NCBI GenBank assembly: GCA_035342095.1
Contig: DAOQWL010000001.1
Location: forward strand, 62,001 to 126,000
DNA: 64,000 nt
DNA from: PLanc-01 sp035342095
GTDB lineage: Bacteria; Planctomycetota; Phycisphaerae; Sedimentisphaerales; Anaerobacaceae
Direction of reading: 5' to 3'
The translations under genes were made by a program, and so were the position numbers. Each line of letters opens with the position of its first letter. Positions within the stretch are counted from its first letter, which is position 1. The notes under the pieces are model-generated. The model was not told where the DNA came from and searched no databases. It saw nothing but the letters and a program-made list of their open reading frames with translations. This document shows, one piece after another, positions 28,788-38,160 of this stretch.

Positions 28788-28808
28788 CCGCGCAGTGTCC
28801 GCCCCTCT

Positions 28809-28832
28809 GACCTTCTCACCTTCTGACCTTCT
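28809..28832 (-). repeat. GAAGGTC/GAAGGTGA tandem-type dispersed repeat, copy 1
   Basis: A 24-base exact inverse match to 39429-39452. It forms the 3' end and stop codon of the HNH-AP2 gene. Confidence 0.6.
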
Positions 28833-29544
28833 CTTCTCCTCTCTTCGCAGCGTCTCGCTGCGCGTGGACTTGCGCGCGGCGCTCCGGCGGCCATTCGTCG
28901 GGGAAGTTCACATTCGCGAACTCGCCGAAGTGCTCGACCGCTTTGTAGTCGTAGGCGCGGGCGGCCTCGATCTCCGTGTCGAAGAAGCCGAGCCAGACGG
29001 GTTTTCGAGCCCCGCCGACCTCCGCGTACCATTTCTGGTCCCGCTTGCGGAAGCCGACGCCCTTGAATCGGGAGACCGAGCCGGCACGCTTGACGCGGTT
29101 GTACATGTTCTGTCGGTGCGTGCAGACTCTCAGGTTGATCCGCGTGTTGTCCAGCCTGTTGCGATTGGCGTGGTCCACGATCATCCCGTCCGGCGGCCGG
29201 GCGATCTCGCGGTGCATGTAGATCCTCTTGCCCTTCTCCCAGCGGATCGCGTACCCATCCTGCAGGTGCCAGGTCCATCGGCTGAGCCATTCGTAGTCGG
29301 CGGCGTCCACGTAGGTGTAGAGGCCGTCGGAGAGGGGGATCTGCTTGGCTCCCTCGGCGGGCTCGGGGGGCCTGGGTCGGTAGTTGCGGCAGACCCCGCC
29401 CGCGGGCGTCCGACGCATCCGGCCGAGCGAATCGGGGTGATTGGCGCAGGTCGGACCCTGCGGCCATCCCATCCCCACGCTCACCAGCCAGGCACACGGG
29501 TCCCAGTGCGAGTACAGGCAATTGCGGCACGTCGGCGTCGCCAT
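28816..29544 (-). CDS. HNH endonuclease with AP2 DNA-binding domain
   Basis: The 242-residue protein has three parts. The N-terminus (about 1-55) carries a Cys cluster (CRNCLYSHWDPC, CANH, GVCRNY) that may bind zinc. The middle (about 100-140) is an HNH endonuclease-like core, VDHANRNRLDNTRINLRVC. The C-terminal ~50 residues are an AP2 domain (SRFKGVGFRKRDQKWYAE, ARKPVWLGFFDTEIEAARAYD). AP2-HNH proteins are mobile-element-type nucleases related to homing endonucleases. ATG 29544 has GGGAG upstream. The last residues and stop come from a dispersed GAAGGT repeat. No intron or intein host is evident. Confidence 0.8.
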   Translation of the reverse strand: MATPTCRNCLYSHWDPCAWLVSVGMGWPQGPTCANHPDSLGRMRRTPAGGVCRNYRPRPPEPAEGAKQIPLSDGLYTYVDAADYEWLSRWTWHLQDGYAIRWEKGKRIYMHREIARPPDGMIVDHANRNRLDNTRINLRVCTHRQNMYNRVKRAGSVSRFKGVGFRKRDQKWYAEVGGARKPVWLGFFDTEIEAARAYDYKAVEHFGEFANVNFPDEWPPERRAQVHAQRDAAKRGEEKVRR

Positions 29545-29720
29545 CGTTCGCTCCCTTCCATTTTCAGTTGTCCGGTTGCCGCCGGCGGAAAGAAGAACCA
29601 TCGGCGGTGCTTCACTCGACTCAACATTCATGATACTAGTAAGTTAGATATGTGGCAACAGAAATCTGTTAAAAAACAGGTTGCGTGGGAGTGTGGGCTG
29701 GGGATGGCGCCGGATTCCTC

Positions 29721-29748
29721 TTGCAGGTCGTGCAGGTTCTTGTAGCAT
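29721..29748 (+). promoter_or_regulatory. predicted promoter of the MscS gene
   Basis: TTGCAG (29721-29726) and TAGCAT (29743-29748), spacer 16. The 291-base spacer 29545-29835 shows nothing else clear. Confidence 0.35.
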
Positions 29749-29835
29749 AAGAAGAAGCGGAGGCGCGGGCGAGGCCGAGGTCAAAGCGGCGACGTCGCCG
29801 GCAGAGAATGTGGTTTTCTCGTGGAGGACAACACG

Positions 29836-30918
29836 ATGTGGGGTTTCCTGAACGCACAGAACTGGCAGGCCTGGCTGCTGTCTTTAGGGGCGGTGGTCGG
29901 CGCCGTGGCAGCGGCCGTGACCGGCCACTACGTGATCTTCCGAGTATGGGCGGCCTTTGCCAGACGCACGTCTTCGAGGATCAGTGAGCTGGTCATCCAG
30001 CATCTTCGTCGTCCGATCCGGGGCATCATGGCGGTGTTCGCGGTGCGGCTGAGCCTGGACACCCTGGACCTGCCCGACGGGTCGGAGAACTTCGCCAAGA
30101 CCATCCTGGGGATTGCCGTGATCGTGATGATCTCCTCGCTCCTGATCCGGGCGACGTCCGTCGTCAACGACGTGATCCTCCTCCATTTCAAGATCGATGT
30201 CAAAGACAACCTGATGGCGAGAAAACTCCATACGCAATTGCAGGTCCTGCGCCGGCTCATCGTCATTGTGATCGTCCTCATCGCGTCGGCCTGTATCCTC
30301 ATGACATTTCCCAAGATCAGGCAGTTTGGAACTGCGCTGCTGGCTTCGGCGGGCATCATCGGCATCGTGGTCGGCCTGGCGGCCCAGAAGACGCTCGCGA
30401 CGTTCATCGCAGGTCTGCAAATTGCCTTCACGCAGCCGATCCGTTTGGACGACGTGGTCATCGTCGAGGGCGAGTGGGGACGGATCGAGGAGATCACGCT
30501 GACCTACGTCGTGGTGCGGATTTGGGATCTGCGTCGTCTTATTGTCCCGATCACGTACTTCATTGAGAAGCCGTTCCAGAACTGGACGAGGGTGTCCGCC
30601 GACATTCTGGGGACGGTGTTCCTGTATGTGGATCATACGGTGCCGGTCGATGCGATCCGAGCGGAGTTGCGTCGGATTGTGGAGGGGGCCGAGTGGTGGG
30701 ATCGCAAAGTCTGCGCGCTCGAGGTCACCAACACGTCCGAGCGTGCGGTCGAGCTTCGCGCCCTCGTGAGCGCGCAGGACGCGTCCTTGGCCTGGACGCT
30801 GCGCTGTCACGTGCGGGAGAAGCTGGTCAGCTTCGTGCGAAAGAACTACCCGCACGCATTGCCGAGGCTCCGCGCGGAATTGGACAAATCCCCAGGCATA
30901 TCCGCGGTGCCTGTGTAA
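29836..30918 (+). CDS. MscS-family mechanosensitive ion channel
   Basis: The 360-residue inner-membrane protein has about four hydrophobic segments (near residues 15-40, 58-78, 92-115 and 133-157). The pore-lining helix follows (GTALLASAGIIGIVVGLAAQKTLATFIAG split, about 160-190), with the beta domain after it (PIRLDDVVIVEGEWGRIEEI). MscS channels open under membrane tension to release solutes in osmotic downshock. GGAGG sits 8 bases before ATG 29836, and the GTG at 29821 would place that site inside the gene. It is monocistronic, the next gene being convergent. Confidence 0.9.
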   Translation: MWGFLNAQNWQAWLLSLGAVVGAVAAAVTGHYVIFRVWAAFARRTSSRISELVIQHLRRPIRGIMAVFAVRLSLDTLDLPDGSENFAKTILGIAVIVMISSLLIRATSVVNDVILLHFKIDVKDNLMARKLHTQLQVLRRLIVIVIVLIASACILMTFPKIRQFGTALLASAGIIGIVVGLAAQKTLATFIAGLQIAFTQPIRLDDVVIVEGEWGRIEEITLTYVVVRIWDLRRLIVPITYFIEKPFQNWTRVSADILGTVFLYVDHTVPVDAIRAELRRIVEGAEWWDRKVCALEVTNTSERAVELRALVSAQDASLAWTLRCHVREKLVSFVRKNYPHALPRLRAELDKSPGISAVPV

Positions 30919-31001
30919 TCGCTGTTCCGCGAGAATATCGGCCGAGGCGCCTGGTTGGGGCGCCAGACGCCTCGGCAGGGGAGCGTCTATTGTGATTTCG
31001 G

Positions 31002-32447
31002 TCAATCGAGCAGGTGCCAGGTATCCGTGAGCGAGTTGTCCTTCAGCCAGTTCTCCTGCAGCATGGCCAGGTCCAGGTCATCGACCCGGCAGTCGCCGTT
31101 CAGGTCTCCGACGAGGGGTACATAGCCCGGCACAGACCTCGTGGCCTGGCTCTTGTCGCTGTACACGTTGATCGTGACCGTGTCCGAGCCGGAGTATTCG
31201 CCATCGAAGGCCTGTGCCTGGAAGACATACTGGCCCACGGCCGCCAGCGTGACGCTGGTGTCCGCAGCGGTCGGTGCTCCGATCACCGCGCTGCCTTCGT
31301 TCGGCTCGCTCACCACGGTCCACTGCAACGTGCAGGCGCTGACCAGACCGTCGTCTGTGATCGTTGCGGCGAGCGTTCCTGCCCTGGGTCCTCCCTCCAG
31401 CCAGGTCACGACGTCGGCGCCGGCATCCACCTGGGGAGGCCTGTTGTCGACATAGAAGCTGAAGATCGGGCCGAAGACCGGATCGTTGGGACTGCCGACG
31501 TAGGTGTCGACGGCCCAATAGTACCGCTTCTTGACCTGCGTCTGCACGACTACGGACGTCACGTTCTGCTTGTTGACGATCCGGATGGCGGCCGGGTCGG
31601 TGAACTGCTCGAGCAACTCGAGTTTGTCGGTGAAGTAGACGTCCGCGAGCACCGGCTCGCCCGGCACGCACGGGTCGGGCAACGTCCAGCTCAGCGTCAC
31701 TTCCCCGGGCGACACCAAACCGCCATCGACCGGGCGAGGATCGAGAAACGCGGTGGCCGTCAGCGTCGTCCGGCCCTCGTTCGTCACGTCATAGTTCAGG
31801 TTCAGCCTGCCCTGGCGCTTGTAGGCGGTGATCCGGCCGCTGTCGATCCAGGCCTGGACGGCCTCGGTGTCGTCGCCGTCGAGGATCAGTTTGCCTGCGG
31901 TGATGTCGATCGAGCCGGAGTCGCTGGTCAGGTACAGATCGGACGCGCGGATCGTGCCGCCCCGGAGGTTCACCGTGCCGGCGCCGGCCCCGCCGGGGAC
32001 GACCAGGTTGTCGGTGAGTTCGATGACGCCGCCGGTCATGTTCAGCGTGCCGGTGCCCTCCAGCCCGATCTGCAGGGACCCGGTGGCGAATTTGCCGCCG
32101 CTGAGGTTGAGGATGCCGTGGCCGGAGGGGTTGTCCACGCCGATGTAGGCGCCCGCGGCCCAGAGCGATCCGCCGGTGATGTCCAGGTTCGTCGTGACGC
32201 TGCCGTTGCCGACCCTCAAGGTCTCGCATTCGGCGGCGATGCCGTCCTGGATCACGCAATGGGTGTTCGCCGGCTGATCGATGGACGCGGCGTCCATGCG
32301 GCCTGGGACCGTATTGGGATTCCAGTTGGCGGCCGTGCTCCAGAGATGGTCACCGCCGCCGTCGTCCCAGGAGATGAGCGCCGAGGCGCTGTGGACTTGA
32401 ACCAGCAGTAGGACAAGAGGAACCAGACACGTCGTTTTCTTGAACAT
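31002..32447 (-). CDS. secreted autotransporter/pectin-lyase-like repeat protein with PKD-like and dockerin-like domains
   Basis: The 481-residue protein has a signal peptide (MFKKTTCLVPLVLLLVQVHSASA). Glycine-rich repeats of an autotransporter-type beta-helix follow, for example VNLRGGTIRASDLYL and LNMTGGVIELTDNL (about 75-190). The region of about 240-335 is probably a fibronectin-like fold, then comes a PKD/Ig-like domain (about 337-420, with PPQVDAGADVVTW). A dockerin-like EF-hand, GDLNGDCRVDDLDLAMLQENWL, lies about 20 residues before the C-terminus. Such modules bind Ca. GGAGG precedes the ATG. A role in binding polymer or attaching to the cell surface is inferred. The convergent neighbour is the MscS gene. 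Confidence 0.7.
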   Translation of the reverse strand: MFKKTTCLVPLVLLLVQVHSASALISWDDGGGDHLWSTAANWNPNTVPGRMDAASIDQPANTHCVIQDGIAAECETLRVGNGSVTTNLDITGGSLWAAGAYIGVDNPSGHGILNLSGGKFATGSLQIGLEGTGTLNMTGGVIELTDNLVVPGGAGAGTVNLRGGTIRASDLYLTSDSGSIDITAGKLILDGDDTEAVQAWIDSGRITAYKRQGRLNLNYDVTNEGRTTLTATAFLDPRPVDGGLVSPGEVTLSWTLPDPCVPGEPVLADVYFTDKLELLEQFTDPAAIRIVNKQNVTSVVVQTQVKKRYYWAVDTYVGSPNDPVFGPIFSFYVDNRPPQVDAGADVVTWLEGGPRAGTLAATITDDGLVSACTLQWTVVSEPNEGSAVIGAPTAADTSVTLAAVGQYVFQAQAFDGEYSGSDTVTINVYSDKSQATRSVPGYVPLVGDLNGDCRVDDLDLAMLQENWLKDNSLTDTWHLLD

Positions 32448-32549
32448 CGTAGTCCTCCTTCAAAAGGGTTGCCTGATGGTCGCGCCGGACGCGATCGCGA
32501 TTTGCCCGTTTGCCTTCGTCCATGGTTGCTCCCGCACCTTGTAGGGCTT

Positions 32550-32579
32550 ATGATACCATCGGGCTCCGTCAAGTTGCAA
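32550..32579 (-). promoter_or_regulatory. predicted promoter of the dockerin-like protein
   Basis: On the minus strand TTGCAA (32579-32574) and TATCAT (32555-32550) are 18 bases apart, with TGG just before the -10. Confidence 0.4.
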
Positions 32580-32837
32580 CAATTATCGGGGGTCCGTTTG
32601 AAGCCATGGCTTGTGCTCAGGAACCGACCCTGGTTCGATGTCGCGGCGGGGAAGGGGCCTGTCTGTGAAAACAAGCCGGCATTGGGTTTCGTGTCGGGCG
32701 GCGCACCCCGACAAAAGCCCACCATGCGAACATCAAAATCCGGTTCTCGCGGCTGCTGGAGAGATCGCACTCAGTCCAGCCTCCTCGACGGCCGGAAACT
32801 CGCACAGACACGAAGGGGCTTCGCTTCAAGATCGGCC

Positions 32838-32867
32838 TTGCATCATGCCGCACTGCTGCGGTATCAT
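32838..32867 (+). promoter_or_regulatory. predicted promoter of the 18-repeat protein
   Basis: TTGCAT (32838-32843) and TATCAT (32862-32867), spacer 18. The ATG is 126 bases beyond the -10. Confidence 0.35.
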
Positions 32868-32992
32868 AGAGGTTCATACGGAGCCTCGTCGCGCGGGCCG
32901 GTCAGGCCGGACACATCTTCTATCGGCGGCCCCAGGGAAGCTACGGCGGGCGGTTGGCATCAGGACCTTTGAAGAAAGGGTAGGGTGCTTCG

Positions 32993-35821
32993 ATGAACCG
33001 ATCATGCATCACGCAAAGAGGACTCGTTTTGCTGGTGGTTGTCTCCACATCATGTCCGGTGCTCTACGCCGGTTTCAAGCCCCAGCAGCATGTCATCGTG
33101 CAGACTGAAACCCGTGGGGCGGCATCCGTCTATGCGGCGGACTTAGACGGCGATGGCGACCTGGACGTCCTCTCGGCCTCTTTGGGCGACAGCAAGATAG
33201 CCTGGTATGCCAACGACGGGACGGGCCACTTCGGACCTCAGCAGATGATTACCACACAGGCCTGGGGGGCGACCTGCGTCTATGCGGCGGACCTGGACGG
33301 CGATGGCGACCTGGATGTCCTATCGGCTGGAGGCGACACGATCGCCTGGTATGCCAACGACGGGATGGGCCAGTTCGGACCCCAGCAGGTGATCACCACC
33401 GAGGCCCTGGGGGCGAACTGCGTCTATGCGGCGGACTTGGACGGCGATGGCGACCTGGATGTCCTCTCGGCTTATTCGTGGGACAACATTGGTTGGTACG
33501 CCAACGACGGGACGGGCCACTTCGGACCGCAGCAGGTGATCACCACCGAGGCCCTGGGGGCGAACTGCGTTTATGCGGCGGACCTGGACGGCGATGGCGG
33601 TCTGGACGTCCTCTCGGCTTCCGGGCATGACAGCAAGATTGCCTGGTATGCCAACGACGGGATGGGCCAGTTCGGACCCCAGCAGGCAATCACCACACAG
33701 GCCCGGGAGCCGACCTGCGTCTATGCGGCGGACTTGGACGGCGATGGCGACTTGGACGCGCTCTCGGCTTCCTACGACGACGGCAAGATCGCCTGGTATG
33801 CCAACGACGGGACAGGTCAGTTCGGACGCCAGCAGGTGATCACCACAGACGCCTATGGGGCGGACTGCGTCTATGCGGCGGACTTGGACGGCGATGGCGA
33901 CCTCGACGTCCTCTCGGCTTCTCGGGGTGATTGGAGCAATCGGCGTGGCTGGACAGGCTCCAAGATTGCCTGGTATGCCAACGACGGGACGGGCCAGTTC
34001 GGACCCCAGCAGTTGATCACCACCGAGGCCTCTGGGGCGAACTGCGTCTATGTGGCGGACCTGGATGGCGATGGCGACCTGGATGTCCTCTCGGCTTCTA
34101 ATGGGGACGACAAGATCGCTTGGTATGCCAACGACGGGACGGGCCAGTTCGGACCCCAGCGGGTGATCACCACCGAGGCCGTTTGGGCAAGTTGCGTCTA
34201 TGCGGCGGACTTGGACGGCGACGGCGACCTGGATGTCCTCTCGGCTTCTTTCGGCGACAGCAAGATAGCCTGGTATGCCAACGACGGGACGGGCCAGTTC
34301 GGAGCCCAGCAGGTGATCACCACCGCGGCCTATGCGGCGAGATGCGTCTATGCGGCGGACTTGGACGGCGATGGCGACCTGGATGTGCTCTCGGCTTCTT
34401 CCGAGGACGACAAGATTGCTTGGTATGCCAATGATGGGTCGGGCCAGTTCGGACCTCAGCAGGTGATCAGTACAGAGGCCAAAGGGGCGAGCTGCGTCTA
34501 TGCGGCGGACTTAGACGGCGATGGCGACCTCGACGTCCTCTCGGCTTCTTATGGCGACGACAAGATCGCCTGGTATGCCAACGACGGGATGGGCCACTTC
34601 GGACCCCAGCAGGTGATCACCACAGAGGCCGGTGGGGCAGAATGCGTCTATGCGGCGGACCTCGACGGCGATGGCGACCTGGACGTCCTCTCGGCTTCGT
34701 CGGGCGACGACAAGATTGCCTGGTACGAGAATGACACAGCGCCTGAATTCAGCGACGAGCAGGTCATTACGGCAGAGGCTGACGGGGCAACCTGCGTGTA
34801 TTCGGCGGACCTCGACGGCGATGGCGACCTGGACGTCCTCTCGGCTTTCGGGTCCACGATTGCCTGGTATGCCAACGACGGGACGGGCCGATTCGGACCC
34901 CAGCAGGTGATCACCACAGATGCCGATGGGGCAGCCTGCGTGTACGCCGCAGACCTGGATGGCGACGCGGACATGGATGTCTTGTCGGCCTCCTCTGGGG
35001 ACGACAAGACTGCCTGGTATCAGAATGACGGGACGGGCCAGTTCGGACCCCAGCAGGTGATTACCATAGACGCTGATATAGCGAGGCGCGTCTATGCGGC
35101 GGACTTGGACGGCGATGGCGACCTGGACGTCCTCTCGGCGTCTTCTGGTGACGTCAAGATCGCCTGGTATGCAAATGATGGCTCCGCCCAGTTCGGACCC
35201 CAGCAAGCGATAAGCATGGCCGGGTACGCAATGTCTGTGCACGCAGCGGACCTGGACGGTGATGGAGACCTTGACGTGCTGTCCGGTTCTATTGCCCCTG
35301 GTCATGGGGCCAACAACAAGACCGTCTGGTATGCGAACGACGGCTCGGGGCTCTTCGGCCCGGAGCAGAGGATAGCGGGGCCGAGCGTGTCGGTGTACGC
35401 GGCGGACCTGGACGGCGATAGTGACCTGGATGTGTTGAGGGCCTTCGAGTCGATTGGCAACTGGGCCACCGGTAGCGGTTCAGCGGGCATTGCCTGCCAT
35501 GCGAACGACGGCTCGGGGCACTTCGGCAGTCAGCAGACGATCACCATCGGGGGCATCCGGGCCAAGGGGCGTTACTGCTTTGACGTAGCGGACTTAGACG
35601 GCGATGGGGACTTGGACGTGCTCTCAGCTTCTTCTGCAGACAACAAGATCGCCTGGTATGCAAACGACGGTTCGGGCCAGTTTGGTAGCCAGGGTGTGAT
35701 TACCACAGCGGCCATTGGGGCACGTTGTGTACATGCGGCCGACCTGGATGGCGACGGGGACATGGACGTCCTCTCGGCTTCTGCGGAAGACGACAAGATC
35801 GCCTGGTACGAAAACGAGTGA
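32993..35821 (+). CDS. secreted FG-GAP/VCBS-like protein with 18 tandem Ca-binding repeats
   Basis: The 942-residue protein has a signal peptide to about residue 27. It then has 18 repeats, mostly 46-50 residues, each with an ADLDGDGDLDVLSAS acidic loop, an IAWYANDG segment and a GPQQVITT turn. DxDxDGxxD-type loops bind Ca and shape integrin-alpha-like beta-propeller blades. Many repeats are almost identical at DNA level, with a period near 144 bases, so duplication is recent or kept uniform. Repeats 6, 15 and 16 carry insertions. There is no C-terminal sorting or dockerin module. The role is unknown, likely surface or extracellular. Confidence 0.82.
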   Translation: MNRSCITQRGLVLLVVVSTSCPVLYAGFKPQQHVIVQTETRGAASVYAADLDGDGDLDVLSASLGDSKIAWYANDGTGHFGPQQMITTQAWGATCVYAADLDGDGDLDVLSAGGDTIAWYANDGMGQFGPQQVITTEALGANCVYAADLDGDGDLDVLSAYSWDNIGWYANDGTGHFGPQQVITTEALGANCVYAADLDGDGGLDVLSASGHDSKIAWYANDGMGQFGPQQAITTQAREPTCVYAADLDGDGDLDALSASYDDGKIAWYANDGTGQFGRQQVITTDAYGADCVYAADLDGDGDLDVLSASRGDWSNRRGWTGSKIAWYANDGTGQFGPQQLITTEASGANCVYVADLDGDGDLDVLSASNGDDKIAWYANDGTGQFGPQRVITTEAVWASCVYAADLDGDGDLDVLSASFGDSKIAWYANDGTGQFGAQQVITTAAYAARCVYAADLDGDGDLDVLSASSEDDKIAWYANDGSGQFGPQQVISTEAKGASCVYAADLDGDGDLDVLSASYGDDKIAWYANDGMGHFGPQQVITTEAGGAECVYAADLDGDGDLDVLSASSGDDKIAWYENDTAPEFSDEQVITAEADGATCVYSADLDGDGDLDVLSAFGSTIAWYANDGTGRFGPQQVITTDADGAACVYAADLDGDADMDVLSASSGDDKTAWYQNDGTGQFGPQQVITIDADIARRVYAADLDGDGDLDVLSASSGDVKIAWYANDGSAQFGPQQAISMAGYAMSVHAADLDGDGDLDVLSGSIAPGHGANNKTVWYANDGSGLFGPEQRIAGPSVSVYAADLDGDSDLDVLRAFESIGNWATGSGSAGIACHANDGSGHFGSQQTITIGGIRAKGRYCFDVADLDGDGDLDVLSASSADNKIAWYANDGSGQFGSQGVITTAAIGARCVHAADLDGDGDMDVLSASAEDDKIAWYENE

Positions 35822-35891
35822 ATGATCTCCACGATTTTGGTGGCCTCTCTGTGACACGAGTCTTGCGCGGCCAGAGGGTCACCCGAGGAAC

Positions 35892-35912
35892 GGTGGGCGA
35901 AGCCCACCCTAC
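35892..35912 (-). repeat. GTAG-headed REP-like palindrome
   Basis: On the minus strand GTAG then GGTGGGC-TTC-GCCCACC. It differs from the copy next to the RAYT gene only in the loop. It lies between the 18-repeat protein and the sulfatase, whose 3' ends face each other. Confidence 0.68.
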
Positions 35913-35950
35913 CGCTGTCGCCCCATCTGGGGCCCCTTGGGGGATCTCGG

Positions 35951-37495
35951 TCAGCCGGCTCCAAAGGGTCCTGTCGCACTCGCCGTGATCCGGCGGTGGC
36001 CGTCGGTCCAGTGGTCCCGGTACCAGGTTGAGGCGGGGAATCTGTCGTTCAATTCCGCCATCCTGGCTTTCAGCATGTCTCGATACTTCTCCATGCGGGT
36101 GCGATAGGCCGGATCGCCTGCGAGGTCCTTCCTCTGGAGTGGATCGGCGACGTGGTCGAACAGGACCTCCTTGCGGGGCAGATTCTTCGAGCCGCCGCCG
36201 CGGAAGACCGCGTAGGTGAATCGCTTGTCGCGGAGGGCCCGCCATTCGTGACCGTCCTGCCAGAGGGCGCAGGCGCCGGTGTTCACGAGCAGCGCCGCCT
36301 GGGGCTCTGGGCCGGAGCGACCCCTGGCCAGGTGGCTCAGGTCCATGCCTTCGACCGCCTCGGGGATTCGCGAGTGCAGGCCCGCCAGGCCGAGCAGGGT
36401 CGGCATGATGTCCGGCGTGTTCAGGCAGGCGTCGGACACGCTGCCGGCGGGGATCTGGCCCTTCCAGCGCATCAGGAACGGAATCCGCGCTGCCTCTTCG
36501 TAGAAGATGTTCTTCTTCATCCGCCCGTGCCCGCCGAACATCTCGCCGTGGTCGGAGGTGAAGACGATGAGCGTGTCGTCGGCCAGACCCGCTTTGTCCA
36601 CCGCGTCGAGGATGCGCCCGATGTTCCAGTCGAGATTGGCGGTCATTGCGTAGTAGTTCCGCATCCACTCGTCGATCTGACGGGGGCTCTTCTCGATGTT
36701 GGACCACTCGTCGCCGTACGGGTCCATCTCGCTGCTGTAGTTGGGCGCGGGCGGGAATGTCACGTCCTTGAACAGACGATAGTACTGTGCAGGGACGTTG
36801 TTGCTGGCCCAGGGGTCGTGCGGCGTGCCGTACGAGACCATGAGGAAGAAGGGCGCCTCGTCGGAGGCCTTTTGCGAGAGGAAGTCTATCGCCATATCGG
36901 TCTGGGCGTCGGGCTCGAAGACGCCTTCGCCGTAGAAGATCTTCTCGGGCGACTCGGTGTGGTAGTAGGCGCCGTAGTAATCGTGATGAAAGTTGAAGGC
37001 GGCCCAGTAGCCGTCGAAGCCCAGGCGGTGCGGGCCGCGCGGGACGAACGAGTTCCTCGGCTCGATGTGGTTGCCCAGCTCGTTGGCGTACAGGTGCCAC
37101 TTGCCGATGTATCCGGTCTCATAGCCTGCGCCGGTCAGGACGTGGCCGAGGCAGGTCTGATTGGGATTCATCCGCAGTTCGTTGATGACCATGCCGGTGC
37201 CGGTGGTGTACTTGCCGGTGAACAGCGATGCGCGATAGGCCGAGCAGACGGGCATCGAAGAAACCGCCTGGCGGAAGCTGACGCCTTCGCGAGCGAGCCG
37301 GTCGAGGTTGGGCGTGCAGGCTGTGCCGTCGCCGGCGTAGCCGCAGGATTGGTAGCGGAGCTGGTCCGCGAGCAGGTAGACGATGTTGGGCCGTCGCGGT
37401 GCCCTCCGTCGCTCTGCGGTGGATGTACAGCCCGACAGGGCGCCGAGCCCGAGGCCCGCGACGCCGGACCGGATCAGGAAGTCCCTTCGATTCAT
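35951..37495 (-). CDS. sulfatase (type I, Cys-type), lipoprotein-like with Tat leader
   Basis: The 514-residue exported enzyme hydrolyses sulfate esters on sugars or polysaccharides. The leader has NRRDFLIRSG (twin Arg) and a lipobox-like LSGC, so it may be membrane-anchored. The active-site motif is CSAYRASLFTGKY (about residue 80). The Cys becomes formylglycine through an anaerobic-type or FGE maturase, in the C-x-A-x-R form. Other catalytic-site hints are NIVYLLADQ (one Asp of the usual DD) and FTSDHGEMFGGHG. ATG 37495 was chosen for the leader; the frame upstream lacks domain likeness. Sulfatases like this are common in marine Planctomycetota and degrade sulfated algal or host glycans. 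Confidence 0.9.
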   Translation of the reverse strand: MNRRDFLIRSGVAGLGLGALSGCTSTAERRRAPRRPNIVYLLADQLRYQSCGYAGDGTACTPNLDRLAREGVSFRQAVSSMPVCSAYRASLFTGKYTTGTGMVINELRMNPNQTCLGHVLTGAGYETGYIGKWHLYANELGNHIEPRNSFVPRGPHRLGFDGYWAAFNFHHDYYGAYYHTESPEKIFYGEGVFEPDAQTDMAIDFLSQKASDEAPFFLMVSYGTPHDPWASNNVPAQYYRLFKDVTFPPAPNYSSEMDPYGDEWSNIEKSPRQIDEWMRNYYAMTANLDWNIGRILDAVDKAGLADDTLIVFTSDHGEMFGGHGRMKKNIFYEEAARIPFLMRWKGQIPAGSVSDACLNTPDIMPTLLGLAGLHSRIPEAVEGMDLSHLARGRSGPEPQAALLVNTGACALWQDGHEWRALRDKRFTYAVFRGGGSKNLPRKEVLFDHVADPLQRKDLAGDPAYRTRMEKYRDMLKARMAELNDRFPASTWYRDHWTDGHRRITASATGPFGAG

Positions 37496-37590
37496 GTCTG
37501 CTTCTCCACAGAGCCGGCCGGCACGAATCTCTCCGCCGATGCCATCGGTCCTGGCCGCGACGGAGCCCATGCCCGCCGACTCGGAACACC

Positions 37591-37619
37591 ATGATAGCCG
37601 TTTGGACTCGATAGCTCAA
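37591..37619 (-). promoter_or_regulatory. predicted promoter of the sulfatase gene
   Basis: On the minus strand TTGAGC (37619-37614) and TATCAT (37596-37591) are 17 bases apart, about 96 bases before the ATG. Confidence 0.45.
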
Positions 37620-37685
37620 GCGAGCCGTCGGGGGTGCATGACCGTATCTGCCGACATACGATAGGAGTTCACGGAGACCCTGGAC

Positions 37686-37711
37686 TGTCATTCCCGCGGA
37701 AGCGGGAATCC
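37686..37711 (+). repeat. ATTCCCGC dyad repeat, copy 1
   Basis: A 26-base sequence, with core ATTCCCGCGGAAGCGGGAAT, that is an exact inverse of 44281-44306. Confidence 0.7.
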
Positions 37712-37818
37712 ACTCTCCCGGTCGCGCCTCCTCCCGCGGTTCCTGGATTCCTGTGTTCTTGGAGCGGCCTTCGGCCGCAACCCAAGTGCTGGATATAGAG
37801 GAAGGGACGGACCGATCC

Positions 37819-37910
37819 GGAATCCTCCGCGGTGCGGCGGGAGTTTGGCGCGTTGGAGCCACCAGCAGTAAAGGGGGACTGCAACGTCCTGCGTGCTGCG
37901 CCAAACCTGC
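37819..37910. repeat. diverged relative of the 8.6 kb foldback element
   Basis: The first ~45 bases resemble the inverse of 8717-8761 at roughly 70-75% identity by eye (CGGAATCC, GCGGCGGG, TTTGGCGC and GCCA anchors). It also has its own TTTGGCGC / GCGCCAAA arms. It is a partial, diverged copy. Confidence 0.45.
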
Positions 37911-38160
37911 AAGCGAGCGCTTCGCTCGCGTTCACGCCGGAGGCTGCAATGCGAGAAGCTCCCCTCGCACGACCGCTTCGGGCGTGCCTGCGATCGATTG
38001 GAGTGGACGGCCCGATTCCCATATATCGGGGGCGATGTGCGTGTCCGGTCCGAGATGCTTGTCAGGAAAGCAAGATGCGAAACCGCCCTCGCGATTTCGC
38101 GTAGGATAGTGCAGGATGGTGGTGGCGTTCCCCGGCGCCGCAGGGTAGTCTTGTGGGGTT

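Larger units (their letters stand above)
32448..32992. other. 545-base divergent intergenic region
   Basis: Holds two predicted promoters in opposite directions (32550-32579 minus; 32838-32867 plus). I see no RNA gene, repeat or supported protein in the rest. Confidence 0.5.
37496..38160. other. 665-base intergenic region with several repeats
   Basis: Contains the sulfatase promoter (37591-37619), the ATTCCCGC dyad (37686-37711) and a diverged foldback relative (37819-37910). No gene is supported; the next gene starts at 38161. Confidence 0.5.
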
